Source: Variovorax paradoxus
GTDB taxonomy: Bacteria > Pseudomonadota > Gammaproteobacteria > Burkholderiales > Burkholderiaceae_C
DNA length: 64,000 nucleotides
Assembly: GCF_024734665.1 (NCBI RefSeq)
Contig: NZ_CP102931.1
Span: forward strand, 6,384,001-6,448,000
Direction of reading: 5' to 3'
In this document: positions 8,326-16,580 of the stretch, one piece after another
Layout: every line of letters begins with the position of its first letter
Numbering within the stretch: the first letter of the stretch is position 1
Program-made: the position numbers and the translations under genes
Notes under the pieces: generated by a model
What the model was told of the DNA's origin: nothing
Seen by the model: the letters and a program-made list of their open reading frames with translations, nothing else
Databases searched by the model: none

Positions 8326-9305
8326 TACTGCAGCTTGATTCCGCGGGCCGAGATGATCTTGCTCATGATCGCCGCCTCTTCGTTCACACGCGTGCGCATG
8401 CCGTCCGGCGAGGTGCCCACGGCCTGCCAGCCCTGCTCGAAGAGCTTGCGGCGCACGTCCGGGTTCTTCATGACCACTTCGAGTTCGCGGCTGATGCGCG
8501 CCTGCGCCGCCTTCGACAGGTTGGCCGGGCCCAGCAGCGCCACCCACACCTCGAGGTTGAAGTCCTTCACGCCGGCCTCCGACAGCGGCGGGATCTCGGG
8601 CACCAGCGCGCTGCGGCCGCCGGTGAGGCCGATGGCCTTGAGCTTGCCGGCCCTGATCTGCGGCATGGCCACGCCCGGCGGGATCAGGCCCATCTGCACC
8701 TGGTCGCCCAGCATCGCGGTGATGACCTGCGGGTTGCCCTGGTAGGGCACGTGCTCGGGCTTGAAGCCGGGCACGCGGGTCTTGAGCAGTTCCATGCCCA
8801 GGTGCCCGACCGAGCCGATGCCCACCGAGCCGTAGTTCCACTTGTCGCCGGCCTTGCGGCCCTCGTCGAAGAAGGCGGTGCCCGAGGGCAGGTTGTTCTG
8901 CGCCACCAGCACCAGCGGCGCGGTTGCGATCAGCGACAGGTAGGTGAAGTCTTTCACCGGGTCGTACGGCAGCCTGGCGTACAGCATCTTCGACGACGTG
9001 AGATTGCCGTTGATGACGATGCCCAGCGTGTGGTCGTCGGTGGCCTTGGCCACCTGGTCGGCCGCGATGTTGCCCGAGGCGCCGGCCTTGTTGTCGACCA
9101 CGATCGGCTGGCCCAGCGCCTTCGACAGCGGCTCGGCGATGGTGCGCGCCGCGATGTCGGGCGTGGAGCCGCCCGGGAAGCCCACGAGCAGGCGGATCGG
9201 CTTGGTAGGCCAGGCGGCGTTCTCTGCATTGGCGCTCAGTGGCAGCGCAACGGCGGCAGCAGCCAGGCCGCAGGCAATCAGGAGAGCTCTCTTGGTGGCT
9301 TGCAT
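8325..9305 (-). CDS. Bug/TctC-type substrate-binding protein (first of pair)
   Basis: About 326 residues. A signal peptide (MQATKRALLIACGLAAA, cleavage near SANA) precedes a two-lobed periplasmic binding protein. The Bug pattern is clear: WPTKPIRLLVGFPGGS, DIAARTIAEPLSKALGQ, VVDNKAGASGNIAADQVA. Such proteins bind carboxylates (citrate, benzoates, amino acids) for tripartite tricarboxylate transporters or as soluble sensors. The start at 9305 was preferred to an upstream ATG because the signal sequence begins there. It overlaps the FAD oxidoreductase by one base. No tctA or tctB lies in this cluster; the only ones in the window are at 55-57 kb. Confidence 0.9.
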   Translation of the reverse strand: MQATKRALLIACGLAAAAVALPLSANAENAAWPTKPIRLLVGFPGGSTPDIAARTIAEPLSKALGQPIVVDNKAGASGNIAADQVAKATDDHTLGIVINGNLTSSKMLYARLPYDPVKDFTYLSLIATAPLVLVAQNNLPSGTAFFDEGRKAGDKWNYGSVGIGSVGHLGMELLKTRVPGFKPEHVPYQGNPQVITAMLGDQVQMGLIPPGVAMPQIRAGKLKAIGLTGGRSALVPEIPPLSEAGVKDFNLEVWVALLGPANLSKAAQARISRELEVVMKNPDVRRKLFEQGWQAVGTSPDGMRTRVNEEAAIMSKIISARGIKLQ

Positions 9306-9388
9306 GAAAAGAAGTGTGAAAAAGTTGTCAAAAAACAAAGAGGGTCAGCTTAACTGTCGAGTGAGACAGCGGGCAAGCCACGCCCCCG

Positions 9389-10366
9389 TTAATCCAAGCT
9401 GATGTTGCCCCTGCGCACCAGCTCGCCATACACCTTCGACTTGGCCTCGGCGTTGCGCTCGATTTCCTCGGGCGACCAGGCCAGCGGCTCGAAGGCGAAG
9501 GTGTCGAAGCGGGCTCGGATTTCGGGGTCGGCGATGACCTTGGCCACGTCGGCATTGATCTTCGCCTTGACGGCCGCCGGCACGCCCTTGGGCGCGAGCA
9601 GCGACACGAACGAATTCACCTCCAGCGAGGCCGGGCCGCCGGCCTCGGCCATGGTCGGCACGTCGGGCATCTGCGGAATGCGCTTGGGCGCGGCAATGGC
9701 GAGGTAGCGCAGCTTGCCGGCCTTGTAGATGCCCTGGCTCGACGGAATGCTCGCGAAGCTCCAAGGCACCTCGCCGGCGCCCACGTTGGAGAACAGCTGC
9801 GACACCTCGCGGTACGGCGCGTGGCGCATGTGGATGCCGGTGAGCGCCTCGAGCTGCTGCGCGCCCAGGTGGCCCGGGCTGCCCACGCCCCACGAGCCGT
9901 AGACGATGCCGTCGGGGTTGGCCTTGGCGGCGGCGATCAGGTCGCTCATGTTCTTCCACTTCGAATCAGTGGCCACGGCCACGAAGAAGGGTGTGCGAAA
10001 GAGCGACGCCACCGGGTCGAAGTGCTGCAGCGTCACGAAGTTGCGCGACTTGTACAGGTGCGGCAGCGCGGCGATGTGCTCGCTGTCGAGCTGCAGCAGC
10101 GTGTAGCCGTCGGGCGCGGCGCGGCGGGCCTGGTCGATGGCGATGAAGCCGCCGCCGCCGGGCTTGTTGTCGATCAGCACGCGCTGGCCCCACAGGCGCG
10201 AGAGCTTGTCGGAGACCAGGCGCAGCACCGCGTCGGGGCCGCTGCCGGCCGCGAAGGGGGTGACCAGGGTCACCGGCTTGTTGGGGAAGTCGCCGGCTTG
10301 CGCCATGGCGCCTGTCGCCGCCGTCAGGGCAAGGACGCCTGTCAGCAATGCGCACGAAAAATTCAT
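9389..10366 (-). CDS. Bug/TctC-type substrate-binding protein (second of pair)
   Basis: 325 residues. A signal peptide ends ATGAMAQA, followed by the Bug sequence FPNKPVTLVTPFAAGSG, then DAVLRLVSDKLSRLWGQ and VLIDNKPGGGGFIAI. It is clearly diverged from its neighbour, so the two may recognise different carboxylates. It lies between the first Bug gene (83 bases downstream) and the FAD monooxygenase (62 bases upstream), all on one strand, which argues for delivery of 3-hydroxybenzoate, gentisate or a precursor. The ligand is an inference from position only. Confidence 0.9.
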   Translation of the reverse strand: MNFSCALLTGVLALTAATGAMAQAGDFPNKPVTLVTPFAAGSGPDAVLRLVSDKLSRLWGQRVLIDNKPGGGGFIAIDQARRAAPDGYTLLQLDSEHIAALPHLYKSRNFVTLQHFDPVASLFRTPFFVAVATDSKWKNMSDLIAAAKANPDGIVYGSWGVGSPGHLGAQQLEALTGIHMRHAPYREVSQLFSNVGAGEVPWSFASIPSSQGIYKAGKLRYLAIAAPKRIPQMPDVPTMAEAGGPASLEVNSFVSLLAPKGVPAAVKAKINADVAKVIADPEIRARFDTFAFEPLAWSPEEIERNAEAKSKVYGELVRRGNISLD

Positions 10367-10428
10367 GTCTTGTCTCCTGGGCCTTTTTGGCCTCGATGGT
10401 TAGTTATGAATGATGAAAGCAACGGGTG

Positions 10429-11694
10429 TCAGTGCGGCGAAAGCGCGGCAGCCGCTTCGTTCGCCGCCATGGTCGCGGGCCGCAGCGCCTCGGGCGCATC
10501 GTCCAGGCAATGCTCGGGCCGCCAGGCGTAGAGCCATTCGACCGCATCGTAGAAGCGCTCGGGCGAGCGGCCGACCCACAGGCTGTTGCGCACGAGGCGT
10601 TCCACGCCCTTGGCGTGATACAGCCGCCCCATCTCGCGCACCGACAGCACCACGCGCGCCGTGCGGGCGATGCGTGCCGCTTCATAGAGCTTGAACGCGG
10701 CAGCCATGTCAAAGCCGCTGGCCTTCACCGCCTCGCCGAGCGTCACCGCGTCTTCGAGCGCCATGCAGGCGCCCTGCGCGAGGTACTGCATCATGGGATG
10801 CGCCGCATCGCCCAGCAGCGTGGCCGGGCCCTCGCTCCAGCGCTCGACCGGATCGCGGTCGGCGGTGCTCCAGCGGCGCCACGAGGTCGGGCGGTCGAGC
10901 AGCTGGCGCGGGCGCGCATGCACGCCCTCGAAGTACGAGAGCACTTCTTCCTTGCTGCCGTCGGTCACGCCCCACTCTTCCTGCTCGCGGCTGTGGAAGG
11001 TGACGACCAGGTTGTATTGCTCGCCATGGCGCAGCGGGTAGTGCACCAGATGGCAGTTGGGGCCCGCCCAGACCACGGGCGCGTTCCAGCGCAAGTCGGC
11101 CGGCATGTCGGCCGCGGGCACCACGGCGCGGTAGACCACGTGGCCCGACACGCGCGGCGCATCGCCGATGAGTTTTCCGCGCACCACCGACTTCACGCCG
11201 TCGCAGCCGACGATGGCGTCGGCCTGAAAGCGACGGCCGTCGCTCGTGACGGCCGTGACGCCTTGCGCGCCCATATCGATAGCTTCAACCTGCGCCGAGG
11301 TATGGAAGCGGATCAGCGGATGCTGCTTCACGGCTTCGTGGATCGCGCCGTGCAGGTCGGCGCGGTGGCTCACCGCATAGGGATTTTTGAAGCGCGCTCG
11401 GAAGGCTTCGCCGACCGGCACCGAGGCCACTTCGCCGCAATCGACCGCGTCCATCATCACCAGCCTGTCGGTGAACACCGAGCCCCGGCGCACCGCCTCG
11501 CCCACGCCCAGCGCGTCGAGCGCGGCGAAGGCATTGGGGCCGAGCTGCAGGCCGGCGCCAATCTCGCCGATGGTGGCGCTCTGTTCGAGCAGGTCGATGG
11601 AAACGCCCAGGCGCGCAAGCGCCAGCGCCGCGGCCATGCCGCCGATGCCGCCGCCGACCAGCAGCACGGTGGGAGGGTTCTTCGATGGGGTCAT
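10429..11694 (-). CDS. FAD-dependent monooxygenase, probable 3-hydroxybenzoate 6-monooxygenase
   Basis: 421-residue class A flavoprotein hydroxylase. The FAD motif VGGGIGG is at residues 13-19, the DG motif is in AIVGCDGVKSVVR, and the GD motif GDAAHPMMQYLAQGACMALEDA starts near residue 295. The last motif is the form usual in salicylate and 3-hydroxybenzoate hydroxylases. The likely reaction is NAD(P)H- and O2-dependent hydroxylation of 3-hydroxybenzoate to gentisate. That choice, over salicylate 1- or 5-hydroxylation, rests on the gentisate dioxygenase and fumarylpyruvate hydrolase genes directly upstream on the same strand. Confidence 0.85.
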   Translation of the reverse strand: MTPSKNPPTVLLVGGGIGGMAAALALARLGVSIDLLEQSATIGEIGAGLQLGPNAFAALDALGVGEAVRRGSVFTDRLVMMDAVDCGEVASVPVGEAFRARFKNPYAVSHRADLHGAIHEAVKQHPLIRFHTSAQVEAIDMGAQGVTAVTSDGRRFQADAIVGCDGVKSVVRGKLIGDAPRVSGHVVYRAVVPAADMPADLRWNAPVVWAGPNCHLVHYPLRHGEQYNLVVTFHSREQEEWGVTDGSKEEVLSYFEGVHARPRQLLDRPTSWRRWSTADRDPVERWSEGPATLLGDAAHPMMQYLAQGACMALEDAVTLGEAVKASGFDMAAAFKLYEAARIARTARVVLSVREMGRLYHAKGVERLVRNSLWVGRSPERFYDAVEWLYAWRPEHCLDDAPEALRPATMAANEAAAALSPH

Positions 11695-11718
11695 GGCGGG
11701 CCTGTGCGGTGAAGAAGA

Positions 11719-12423
11719 TCAGTCGATTTGCACGGTCAGCGAAGGCAGGCGGTCGATGCTCACCTTGATCGTCTGGCCGGGCTTCACCGCGCCCACGCCT
11801 TCGGGCGTGCCGGTGAAGATCAGGTCGCCGGGCTGCAGCGTGAACAGCGTCGACAGGTTGGCGATGACTTCGTTCACCGACCAGATCAGGTGCGTGATGT
11901 CGCTGTTCTGGCGTACCTGGCCGTCGACTTCGAGCACGATGGCGCCGGCGTTGATCTCGCCCACGTCGGCCAGCGTGCGCAGCGGCGCGATGGGCGCGGA
12001 GAAGTCGAAGGCCTTGCCGATTTCCCACGGACGGCCCTGCTCGCGCATCTTCATCTGCAGGTCGCGGCGGGTCATGTCCAGGCCCACGGCGTAGCTGTGG
12101 ATGTGGCTGGCGGCCTGGTCGACGGGGATGTTCTTGCCGCTCTTGCCGATGGCGACCACCAGCTCGGCCTCGTAGTGGTAGTTGCTCGTGAGCGGCGGGT
12201 AGGGAATGGACGCGCCTTTGCCGTCGAACACCGGCACCACGGAAGCGTCGTCGTTCGGCTTGCAGAAGAAGAAAGGCGGTTCGCGGTCGGGGTCGAAGCC
12301 CATCTCGCGGGCATGGGCCGCGTAGTTGCGGCCGACGCAGTAGACGCGGCGCACGGGGAACTGCTGGTCGGAGCCCACGATGGGCAGGCCGACGATGGAG
12401 GGAGGCGTGAAGACGAAGGACAT
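11719..12423 (-). CDS. Fumarylacetoacetate hydrolase family protein, probable fumarylpyruvate hydrolase
   Basis: 234 residues from MSFVFTPPS. The FAH fold is shown by VYCVGRNYAAHAREMG, the metal-binding acidic residues in HYEAELVVAIGK and MTRRDLQ, and the C-terminal PGDLIFTGTPEGVG. In gentisate catabolism this family splits fumarylpyruvate (or sometimes maleylpyruvate directly) into fumarate or maleate and pyruvate. Its length and its place between the hydroxylase and gentisate dioxygenase genes support that role. The longer frame to 12462 adds a poor N-terminus and was not used. Confidence 0.88.
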   Translation of the reverse strand: MSFVFTPPSIVGLPIVGSDQQFPVRRVYCVGRNYAAHAREMGFDPDREPPFFFCKPNDDASVVPVFDGKGASIPYPPLTSNYHYEAELVVAIGKSGKNIPVDQAASHIHSYAVGLDMTRRDLQMKMREQGRPWEIGKAFDFSAPIAPLRTLADVGEINAGAIVLEVDGQVRQNSDITHLIWSVNEVIANLSTLFTLQPGDLIFTGTPEGVGAVKPGQTIKVSIDRLPSLTVQID

Positions 12424-12489
12424 GAAGGCTCCTGCCGCGCGTGGCGGCACACGGTCGAACAAAAAAAGAAAAGAAGGGTCGCCCGTGCT

Positions 12490-13551
12490 TCAGGCGTCTT
12501 CGAGAAAGGCTTCGCGCAGGATGCCCATGGCCTGCTGCACAGGGCGATCGGAGAAGCTGAAGAGCACGGTGTCTTCGCCCGGCGACGACAGCCGCAGCGG
12601 CGCCCACGAAGGCACCACGAAGGTGTCGCGTGGACCGAACGCGAAGCGCTGGCCGGCAATCTCGGCCGTGCCGTGGCCTTCGACCACGCTGTACACCGCG
12701 CCATCGGTCGCGCGGTGCGTCTTGCCCGCGAAGCCCTTTGGCAGCAGTTGCAGGTTGGTCGAGATGGTCGGCATCGGCGAGCCGCCCGTCAGCGGGTTGA
12801 TGTAGCGCAGCTTGTGGCCCAGCCAGGCATCGGGCGCTTCCTGCGTCTGCAGTTGCGCCAGCGCCTCGCGGCTGCGTGCGTGGGGGTAGTTGAAGATCGG
12901 CGAGGTGGCCGATGCGTGGTCGTGCCGCACCGGCACCATGTTGTGGCCGAAGCGCGCGAGGCTGTTGCCTTCGGGGCGCGACACGTGCTGCACCTTGGCG
13001 TCGTCGTTCTCGGCGAAGCCGGCGTCGAAGAAGCGCAGCATCGGAATGTCGAGTCCGTCGAGCCACACAACCGGCTCCACGCTGCCGCCGATGCCTTCGT
13101 TGCCATGGTCGTGCCAGGCCCACGAGGGCGTGATGATGAAGTCGCCGGGGTACATGGTGGTGCGTTCGCCGCCCACCGTGGTGTAGGCACCCTTGCCGTC
13201 GACGATGAAGCGCAGCGCCGACTGCACGTGGCGGTGCGAAGGCGCCACCTCGCCCGGCATGATGAGCTGCAGCCCGGCGTAGAGCGACTGCGTGATCGAC
13301 GAGTTGCCGGGCAGCGCCGGGTTCTCGAGCACCAGCACGCGGCGCACGGCCTCTTCGGCGGTGATGAGTTCGGCCGACTCCATCAGCAGCGGGCGGATCT
13401 CGTCGTAGCGCCACAGCGCGGGCACGCAGGGCGTCTGCGGTTCGCGCGGCACCAGCGCGTGCAGCGATTCCCACAGCGGCGTGAGGTTCAGCGGGCGGAT
13501 GCGGGCGTAGTAGTCGCGGCGTTCTGCCGCATTGGAAGGCGCGGGTTTCAT
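12490..13551 (-). CDS. Gentisate 1,2-dioxygenase
   Basis: 353 residues, a two-cupin ring-cleavage dioxygenase. The first cupin carries the Fe(II) ligands H106 and H108 in [13 protein letters not shown] and H147 in PSWAWHDHG. The opening segment [18 protein letters not shown] and the second cupin ([16 protein letters not shown], then VEGHGTAEI) match gentisate and 1-hydroxy-2-naphthoate dioxygenases. It opens gentisate between C1 and C2 to give maleylpyruvate, using O2 and iron. It is the first gene of the minus-strand cluster and is divergent from a LysR gene, the usual arrangement for an inducible aromatic operon. Confidence 0.92.
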   Translation of the reverse strand: MKPAPSNAAERRDYYARIRPLNLTPLWESLHALVPREPQTPCVPALWRYDEIRPLLMESAELITAEEAVRRVLVLENPALPGNSSITQSLYAGLQLIMPGEVAPSHRHVQSALRFIVDGKGAYTTVGGERTTMYPGDFIITPSWAWHDHGNEGIGGSVEPVVWLDGLDIPMLRFFDAGFAENDDAKVQHVSRPEGNSLARFGHNMVPVRHDHASATSPIFNYPHARSREALAQLQTQEAPDAWLGHKLRYINPLTGGSPMPTISTNLQLLPKGFAGKTHRATDGAVYSVVEGHGTAEIAGQRFAFGPRDTFVVPSWAPLRLSSPGEDTVLFSFSDRPVQQAMGILREAFLEDA

Positions 13552-13626
13552 TGCGTGGTTGTCTCCGTGGCGGCATTGTTGAGCCGGACCACTATTTCCT
13601 CAAGACCGGTAGCCAATACACGGAAT

Positions 13627-13638
13627 TCGAAATTTCGA
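13627..13638. promoter_or_regulatory. 12-bp palindrome in the divergent lysR/gentisate promoter region
   Basis: TCGAAATTTCGA is a perfect palindrome and lies in an AT-richer patch between the divergent gentisate dioxygenase start (13551) and lysR start (13673). A T-N11-A pattern (13626 and 13638), the LysR-family minimal box, is contained in it. It is a candidate recognition site for the neighbouring LysR protein. Confidence 0.5.
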
Positions 13639-13672
13639 TAATGGTGCCTTTCACCGTACGCAGGAGCCCCGG

Positions 13673-14569
13673 ATGTCCAAGCTCGATCTCGAATGGCTCG
13701 CCGTGTTCGACGAGGTCTACAAGACCGGCAACGTCTCGAAGGCGGCCGAGCGGCTGGGCATGGCGCAGGCGGCGGCCAGCACCGCGCTGAACAAGCTGCG
13801 CGCGCATTTCGACGACCGTCTGTTCACCCGCACCGCCCAGGGCATGCAGCCCACGCCGCATGCCGAGCGCATCTATCCGAACCTGCGCGAGGCGCTGGCC
13901 CAGCTGGCACAGGCCCAGGGCAACCGCAGCAGCTTCGAGCCCGCGCAGGCGCAGCGGCGCTTTCGCATCTGCATGACCGACATCAGCGAGGTGGTGCTGC
14001 TGCCTGGCCTGCTCGACCACCTGCGGCGCGCGGCGCCGGGGGTGCACATCGAGACCGAGATCATTTCGACGATCAGCGGGCGCCGGCTGCAGGACGGCGA
14101 GGTCGACCTGGCCGTGGGCTTCATGCCGCAGCTGGACGCGGGCTTCTACCAGCAGACGCTGTTCATGCAGAACTTCGTCTGCCTGGCGGCGCAGAACCAT
14201 CCGCGCATCGGCGCGAAGCTCACGCGCAAGCGCTTCGAGGCGGAGGCGCACGCGGTGGTGTCGACCTCGGGCACCGGGCACGCCATCGTCGACACGACCA
14301 TCGCGCGGCTGGGCCTGAAGCGCGACGTGGTGGTGCGGCTGTCGAGCTTCCTGAGCGTGGCGCGCATCGTGGCGCACACCGAGCTGATCGTGGTGGTGCC
14401 GCGCATCCTCGGCAAGGTGCTGGCCACGCAGGAGCCGGTGAAGCTGCTGGAGCCGCCCTTCACGCTGCCGGCCTATGCCGTGAAGCAGCACTGGCACGAG
14501 CGCTTTCATGCCGACCCGGGCAATGCCTGGCTGCGGCGCACCCTGGCGCAGTTGTTCAGCGGCAGCTAG
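13673..14569 (+). CDS. LysR family transcriptional regulator of the gentisate cluster
   Basis: 298 residues. The N-terminal winged helix-turn-helix spans about residues 4-62 (LEWLAVFDEVYKTGNVSKAAERLG, with recognition segment QAAASTALNKLR). The C-terminal periplasmic-binding-like effector domain includes RFRICMTDISEVVLLPGLL. The sequence is of the NagR/NahR/DntR kind, regulators that respond to salicylate, hydroxybenzoates or nitroaromatics. It is transcribed away from the gentisate dioxygenase gene with 121 bases between, where a 12-bp palindrome lies. Its likely effector is therefore a hydroxybenzoate; that is inference from synteny. Confidence 0.9.
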   Translation: MSKLDLEWLAVFDEVYKTGNVSKAAERLGMAQAAASTALNKLRAHFDDRLFTRTAQGMQPTPHAERIYPNLREALAQLAQAQGNRSSFEPAQAQRRFRICMTDISEVVLLPGLLDHLRRAAPGVHIETEIISTISGRRLQDGEVDLAVGFMPQLDAGFYQQTLFMQNFVCLAAQNHPRIGAKLTRKRFEAEAHAVVSTSGTGHAIVDTTIARLGLKRDVVVRLSSFLSVARIVAHTELIVVVPRILGKVLATQEPVKLLEPPFTLPAYAVKQHWHERFHADPGNAWLRRTLAQLFSGS

Positions 14570-14681
14570 CCGCCGACTGACTGAGCGTGCATGCCCGGAC
14601 GACGGGCGGCAGCCGCAAGCGTGCGCCCGCTCGCATAATCGCGGCTCCCCACCTCATAGCCATATTCGAAAAGGCGGCCCC

Positions 14682-15131
14682 ATGTCTTCGATCACCCTGC
14701 GTTTTCTTGCCGAGCCCAGCACCGTCAACTTCGGCGGCAAGGTCCACGGCGGCACGGTCATGAAGTGGATCGACGAGGCCGGCTACGCCTGCGCGACCAG
14801 CTGGGCCAAGCGGTATTGCGTCACCGCCTTCATCGGCAGCATCCGCTTTCACCGGCCGATCATGATCGGCGATCTCGTCGAGGTGGAGGCCCGCCTGGCC
14901 TACACCGGTAACACCAGCATGAACATCTCGGTCGAGGTGCGCAGCGGCGACATGAAGGGCGGCTCGATGGAAAAGACCACCGAATGCCTGATCGTGTTCG
15001 TCTCGGTCGACTCGCACGGGCGGCCGCTGCCGGTCGAAGCCTTTGTGCCCGGCACGCCTGGTGAAATGGCTCTGGCCGAGCGCGCCAAGGCGCATCTCGA
15101 CGCGAGCCGCGCGGCGGGCGCAACGCCCTGA
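14682..15131 (+). CDS. Acyl-CoA thioesterase, single hot-dog (YciA/BACH-like)
   Basis: 149 residues from MSSITLRFL. The hot-dog domain shows the active-site turn NFGGKVHGGTVMKWIDEAGYACA and IRFHRPIMIGDLVEVEARL, characteristic of acyl-CoA hydrolases of the YciA/cytosolic acyl-CoA hydrolase group. These hydrolyse short to long acyl-CoAs as hexamers in the cytoplasm. The longer frame overlaps lysR and lacks similarity in its front part, so the start at 14682 was used. The gene precedes the phasin gene on the same strand by 95 bases. Confidence 0.88.
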   Translation: MSSITLRFLAEPSTVNFGGKVHGGTVMKWIDEAGYACATSWAKRYCVTAFIGSIRFHRPIMIGDLVEVEARLAYTGNTSMNISVEVRSGDMKGGSMEKTTECLIVFVSVDSHGRPLPVEAFVPGTPGEMALAERAKAHLDASRAAGATP

Positions 15132-15226
15132 GCCTTTCCCAGGGCTTCGCCCCATAGACGCGAAGCTCTAATGCAAAGCACGTCGAACAGCTAGAGTCAG
15201 CCGCTTGTTTGCAAAGGAACATTCGC

Positions 15227-15706
15227 ATGGCTACCCAGGACGACGACAGCAACGGCAAGGCCGCAGACCGCATCAAGGATTCCGCCCAGCAGATCTGGCT
15301 TGCCGGGCTCGGCGCCTTCGCCAAGATGCAGCAGGAAGGCAGCAAGGCCTTCGAAGCGCTGGTCAAGGACGGCGCCGGCATGCAGAAGAAGACCCAGCAG
15401 GCCGCCGAGGAAACCCTGTCCCAGGCCCAGCAGCGCATGGCCGGCTTCGCCAGCGAGTTCGGCACCAAGGCAGCTGGCCAGTGGGGCAAGCTGGAGAACA
15501 TTTTTGAAGAACGCGTGGCGCGCGCGCTCGAAAAGCTCGGCATCCCCAGCGCCGCCGACATGGCCGCGCTGCAGGCGCGCGTCGAGGCGCTCGAAGCACA
15601 GCTGAAAAAATCGCAGGGCGCCACCGCCGCTCCCCGCAAGACCGCGGCCCGCAAGACGGCTGCGCCCGCCGCCAAGAAAACCTTGCGCCGCAGCAAAGCC
15701 GGCTGA
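15227..15706 (+). CDS. Phasin / PHA granule-associated protein with Ala/Lys-rich tail
   Basis: 159 residues from MATQDDDSN, with AAGGA about seven bases upstream. The N-terminal part (QQIWLAGLGAFAKMQQEGSKAFEALVKDG) is the amphipathic PhaF/PhaI-type phasin domain, followed by a helical coiled-coil region (AALQARVEALEAQLKKS). A basic tail rich in Ala, Lys and Arg (residues about 133-159) resembles histone H1 and is known from PhaF, where it contacts DNA. It should coat polyhydroxyalkanoate granules and possibly tie them to the nucleoid. A TetR gene with a palindrome before it follows. Confidence 0.88.
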   Translation: MATQDDDSNGKAADRIKDSAQQIWLAGLGAFAKMQQEGSKAFEALVKDGAGMQKKTQQAAEETLSQAQQRMAGFASEFGTKAAGQWGKLENIFEERVARALEKLGIPSAADMAALQARVEALEAQLKKSQGATAAPRKTAARKTAAPAAKKTLRRSKAG

Positions 15707-15724
15707 GCCAGCCCGCGCCGTCTG

Positions 15725-15736
15725 CCGACCGGTCGG
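15725..15736. promoter_or_regulatory. Palindromic operator candidate for the TetR regulator
   Basis: CCGACCGGTCGG is a perfect 12-bp palindrome between the phasin stop (15706) and the tetR start (15853). Dyads of the ACCGACCGGTCGGT type are common operators of TetR-family regulators. It lies 117 bases upstream of tetR, before a GC-poorer stretch and a second short inverted repeat (GCACC-N6-GGTGC, 15781-15796), so autoregulation is likely. Confidence 0.6.
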
Positions 15737-15852
15737 TATTGCGGCACTGCACAAAAATTCAGCGCCGCAAAACATGTCCCGCACCGTTCATGGTGCGGTG
15801 CACATGCGCTAGAGTGCCCCCAAGAGACCACGAGACAACCGGGGGCACCGAC

Positions 15853-16575
15853 ATGGCAAAGAAGGCGCCACGCCGCACAGCGCAACGCATCCTCGAAGCC
15901 GCATTGGATCTGTTCAACCGCTTCGGGGAGCCGAACGTCTCGACCACCCTGGTGGCGGGCGAACTCAACATCAGTCCGGGCAACCTGTACTACCACTACC
16001 CGGCCAAGGAAGAGCTGATCAACAAGCTCTACGAAGCCTACGAGATCGAGCTCAACGAGCTGCTGCACGCCAGCGAAGGCGTGCACGACGTGGAGGACGC
16101 GTGGTTCTTCATGCACAGCCTGTTCGAGCTGATCTGGCGCTACCGCTTCCTCTACCGCGACCTCAACGACCTGCTCAGCAAGAACCGGCGGCTGGAAACC
16201 CAGTTCCAGCTGGTGCTGAAAAACAAGGCACGCGCCATCCGCCAGCTGATCGCCGGCCTGAGCCGCGCCGGCCACCTCGAGATCGACGCGCACGAGGTCG
16301 ACACGCTCGCGCAGAGCATGGTCGTGGTGCTGACCTACTGGCTCAGCTATGAATATGTGCGCAACCCGCGCGAGGCGCTGGAGCCCGCGCATGCGGCGGG
16401 AGCGCTGATGCGCGGCGGCCACCACACCCTGCACCTGCTCGCGCCCTACCTCGGGCGGGAACAACGGCGGCATCTGCTGACACTCAGCAATGCCTACAAC
16501 GGCGAAGATTCCAGCAACAGCGGTGCCGGCAGCAGCGCCGGCGCCGTGGCTTCCCCGGTCGATATGGCGGTCTAG
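15853..16575 (+). CDS. TetR/AcrR family transcriptional regulator
   Basis: 240 residues from MAKKAPRRTAQRILEAA. The N-terminal helix-turn-helix (about residues 10-56) reads ALDLFNRFGEPNVSTTLVAGELNISPGNLYYHYPAKEELINKLYEAY, split here only by its helices. The helical C-terminal ligand domain is of the kind found in regulators next to PHA and fatty-acid genes. The upstream frame to 15739 passes through the operator region and is not coding. A palindrome at 15725 suggests autoregulation and perhaps control of the flanking phasin gene. The TPR-like gene follows after 5 bases, probably in the same transcript. Confidence 0.9.
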   Translation: MAKKAPRRTAQRILEAALDLFNRFGEPNVSTTLVAGELNISPGNLYYHYPAKEELINKLYEAYEIELNELLHASEGVHDVEDAWFFMHSLFELIWRYRFLYRDLNDLLSKNRRLETQFQLVLKNKARAIRQLIAGLSRAGHLEIDAHEVDTLAQSMVVVLTYWLSYEYVRNPREALEPAHAAGALMRGGHHTLHLLAPYLGREQRRHLLTLSNAYNGEDSSNSGAGSSAGAVASPVDMAV

Positions 16576-16580
16576 CAACC

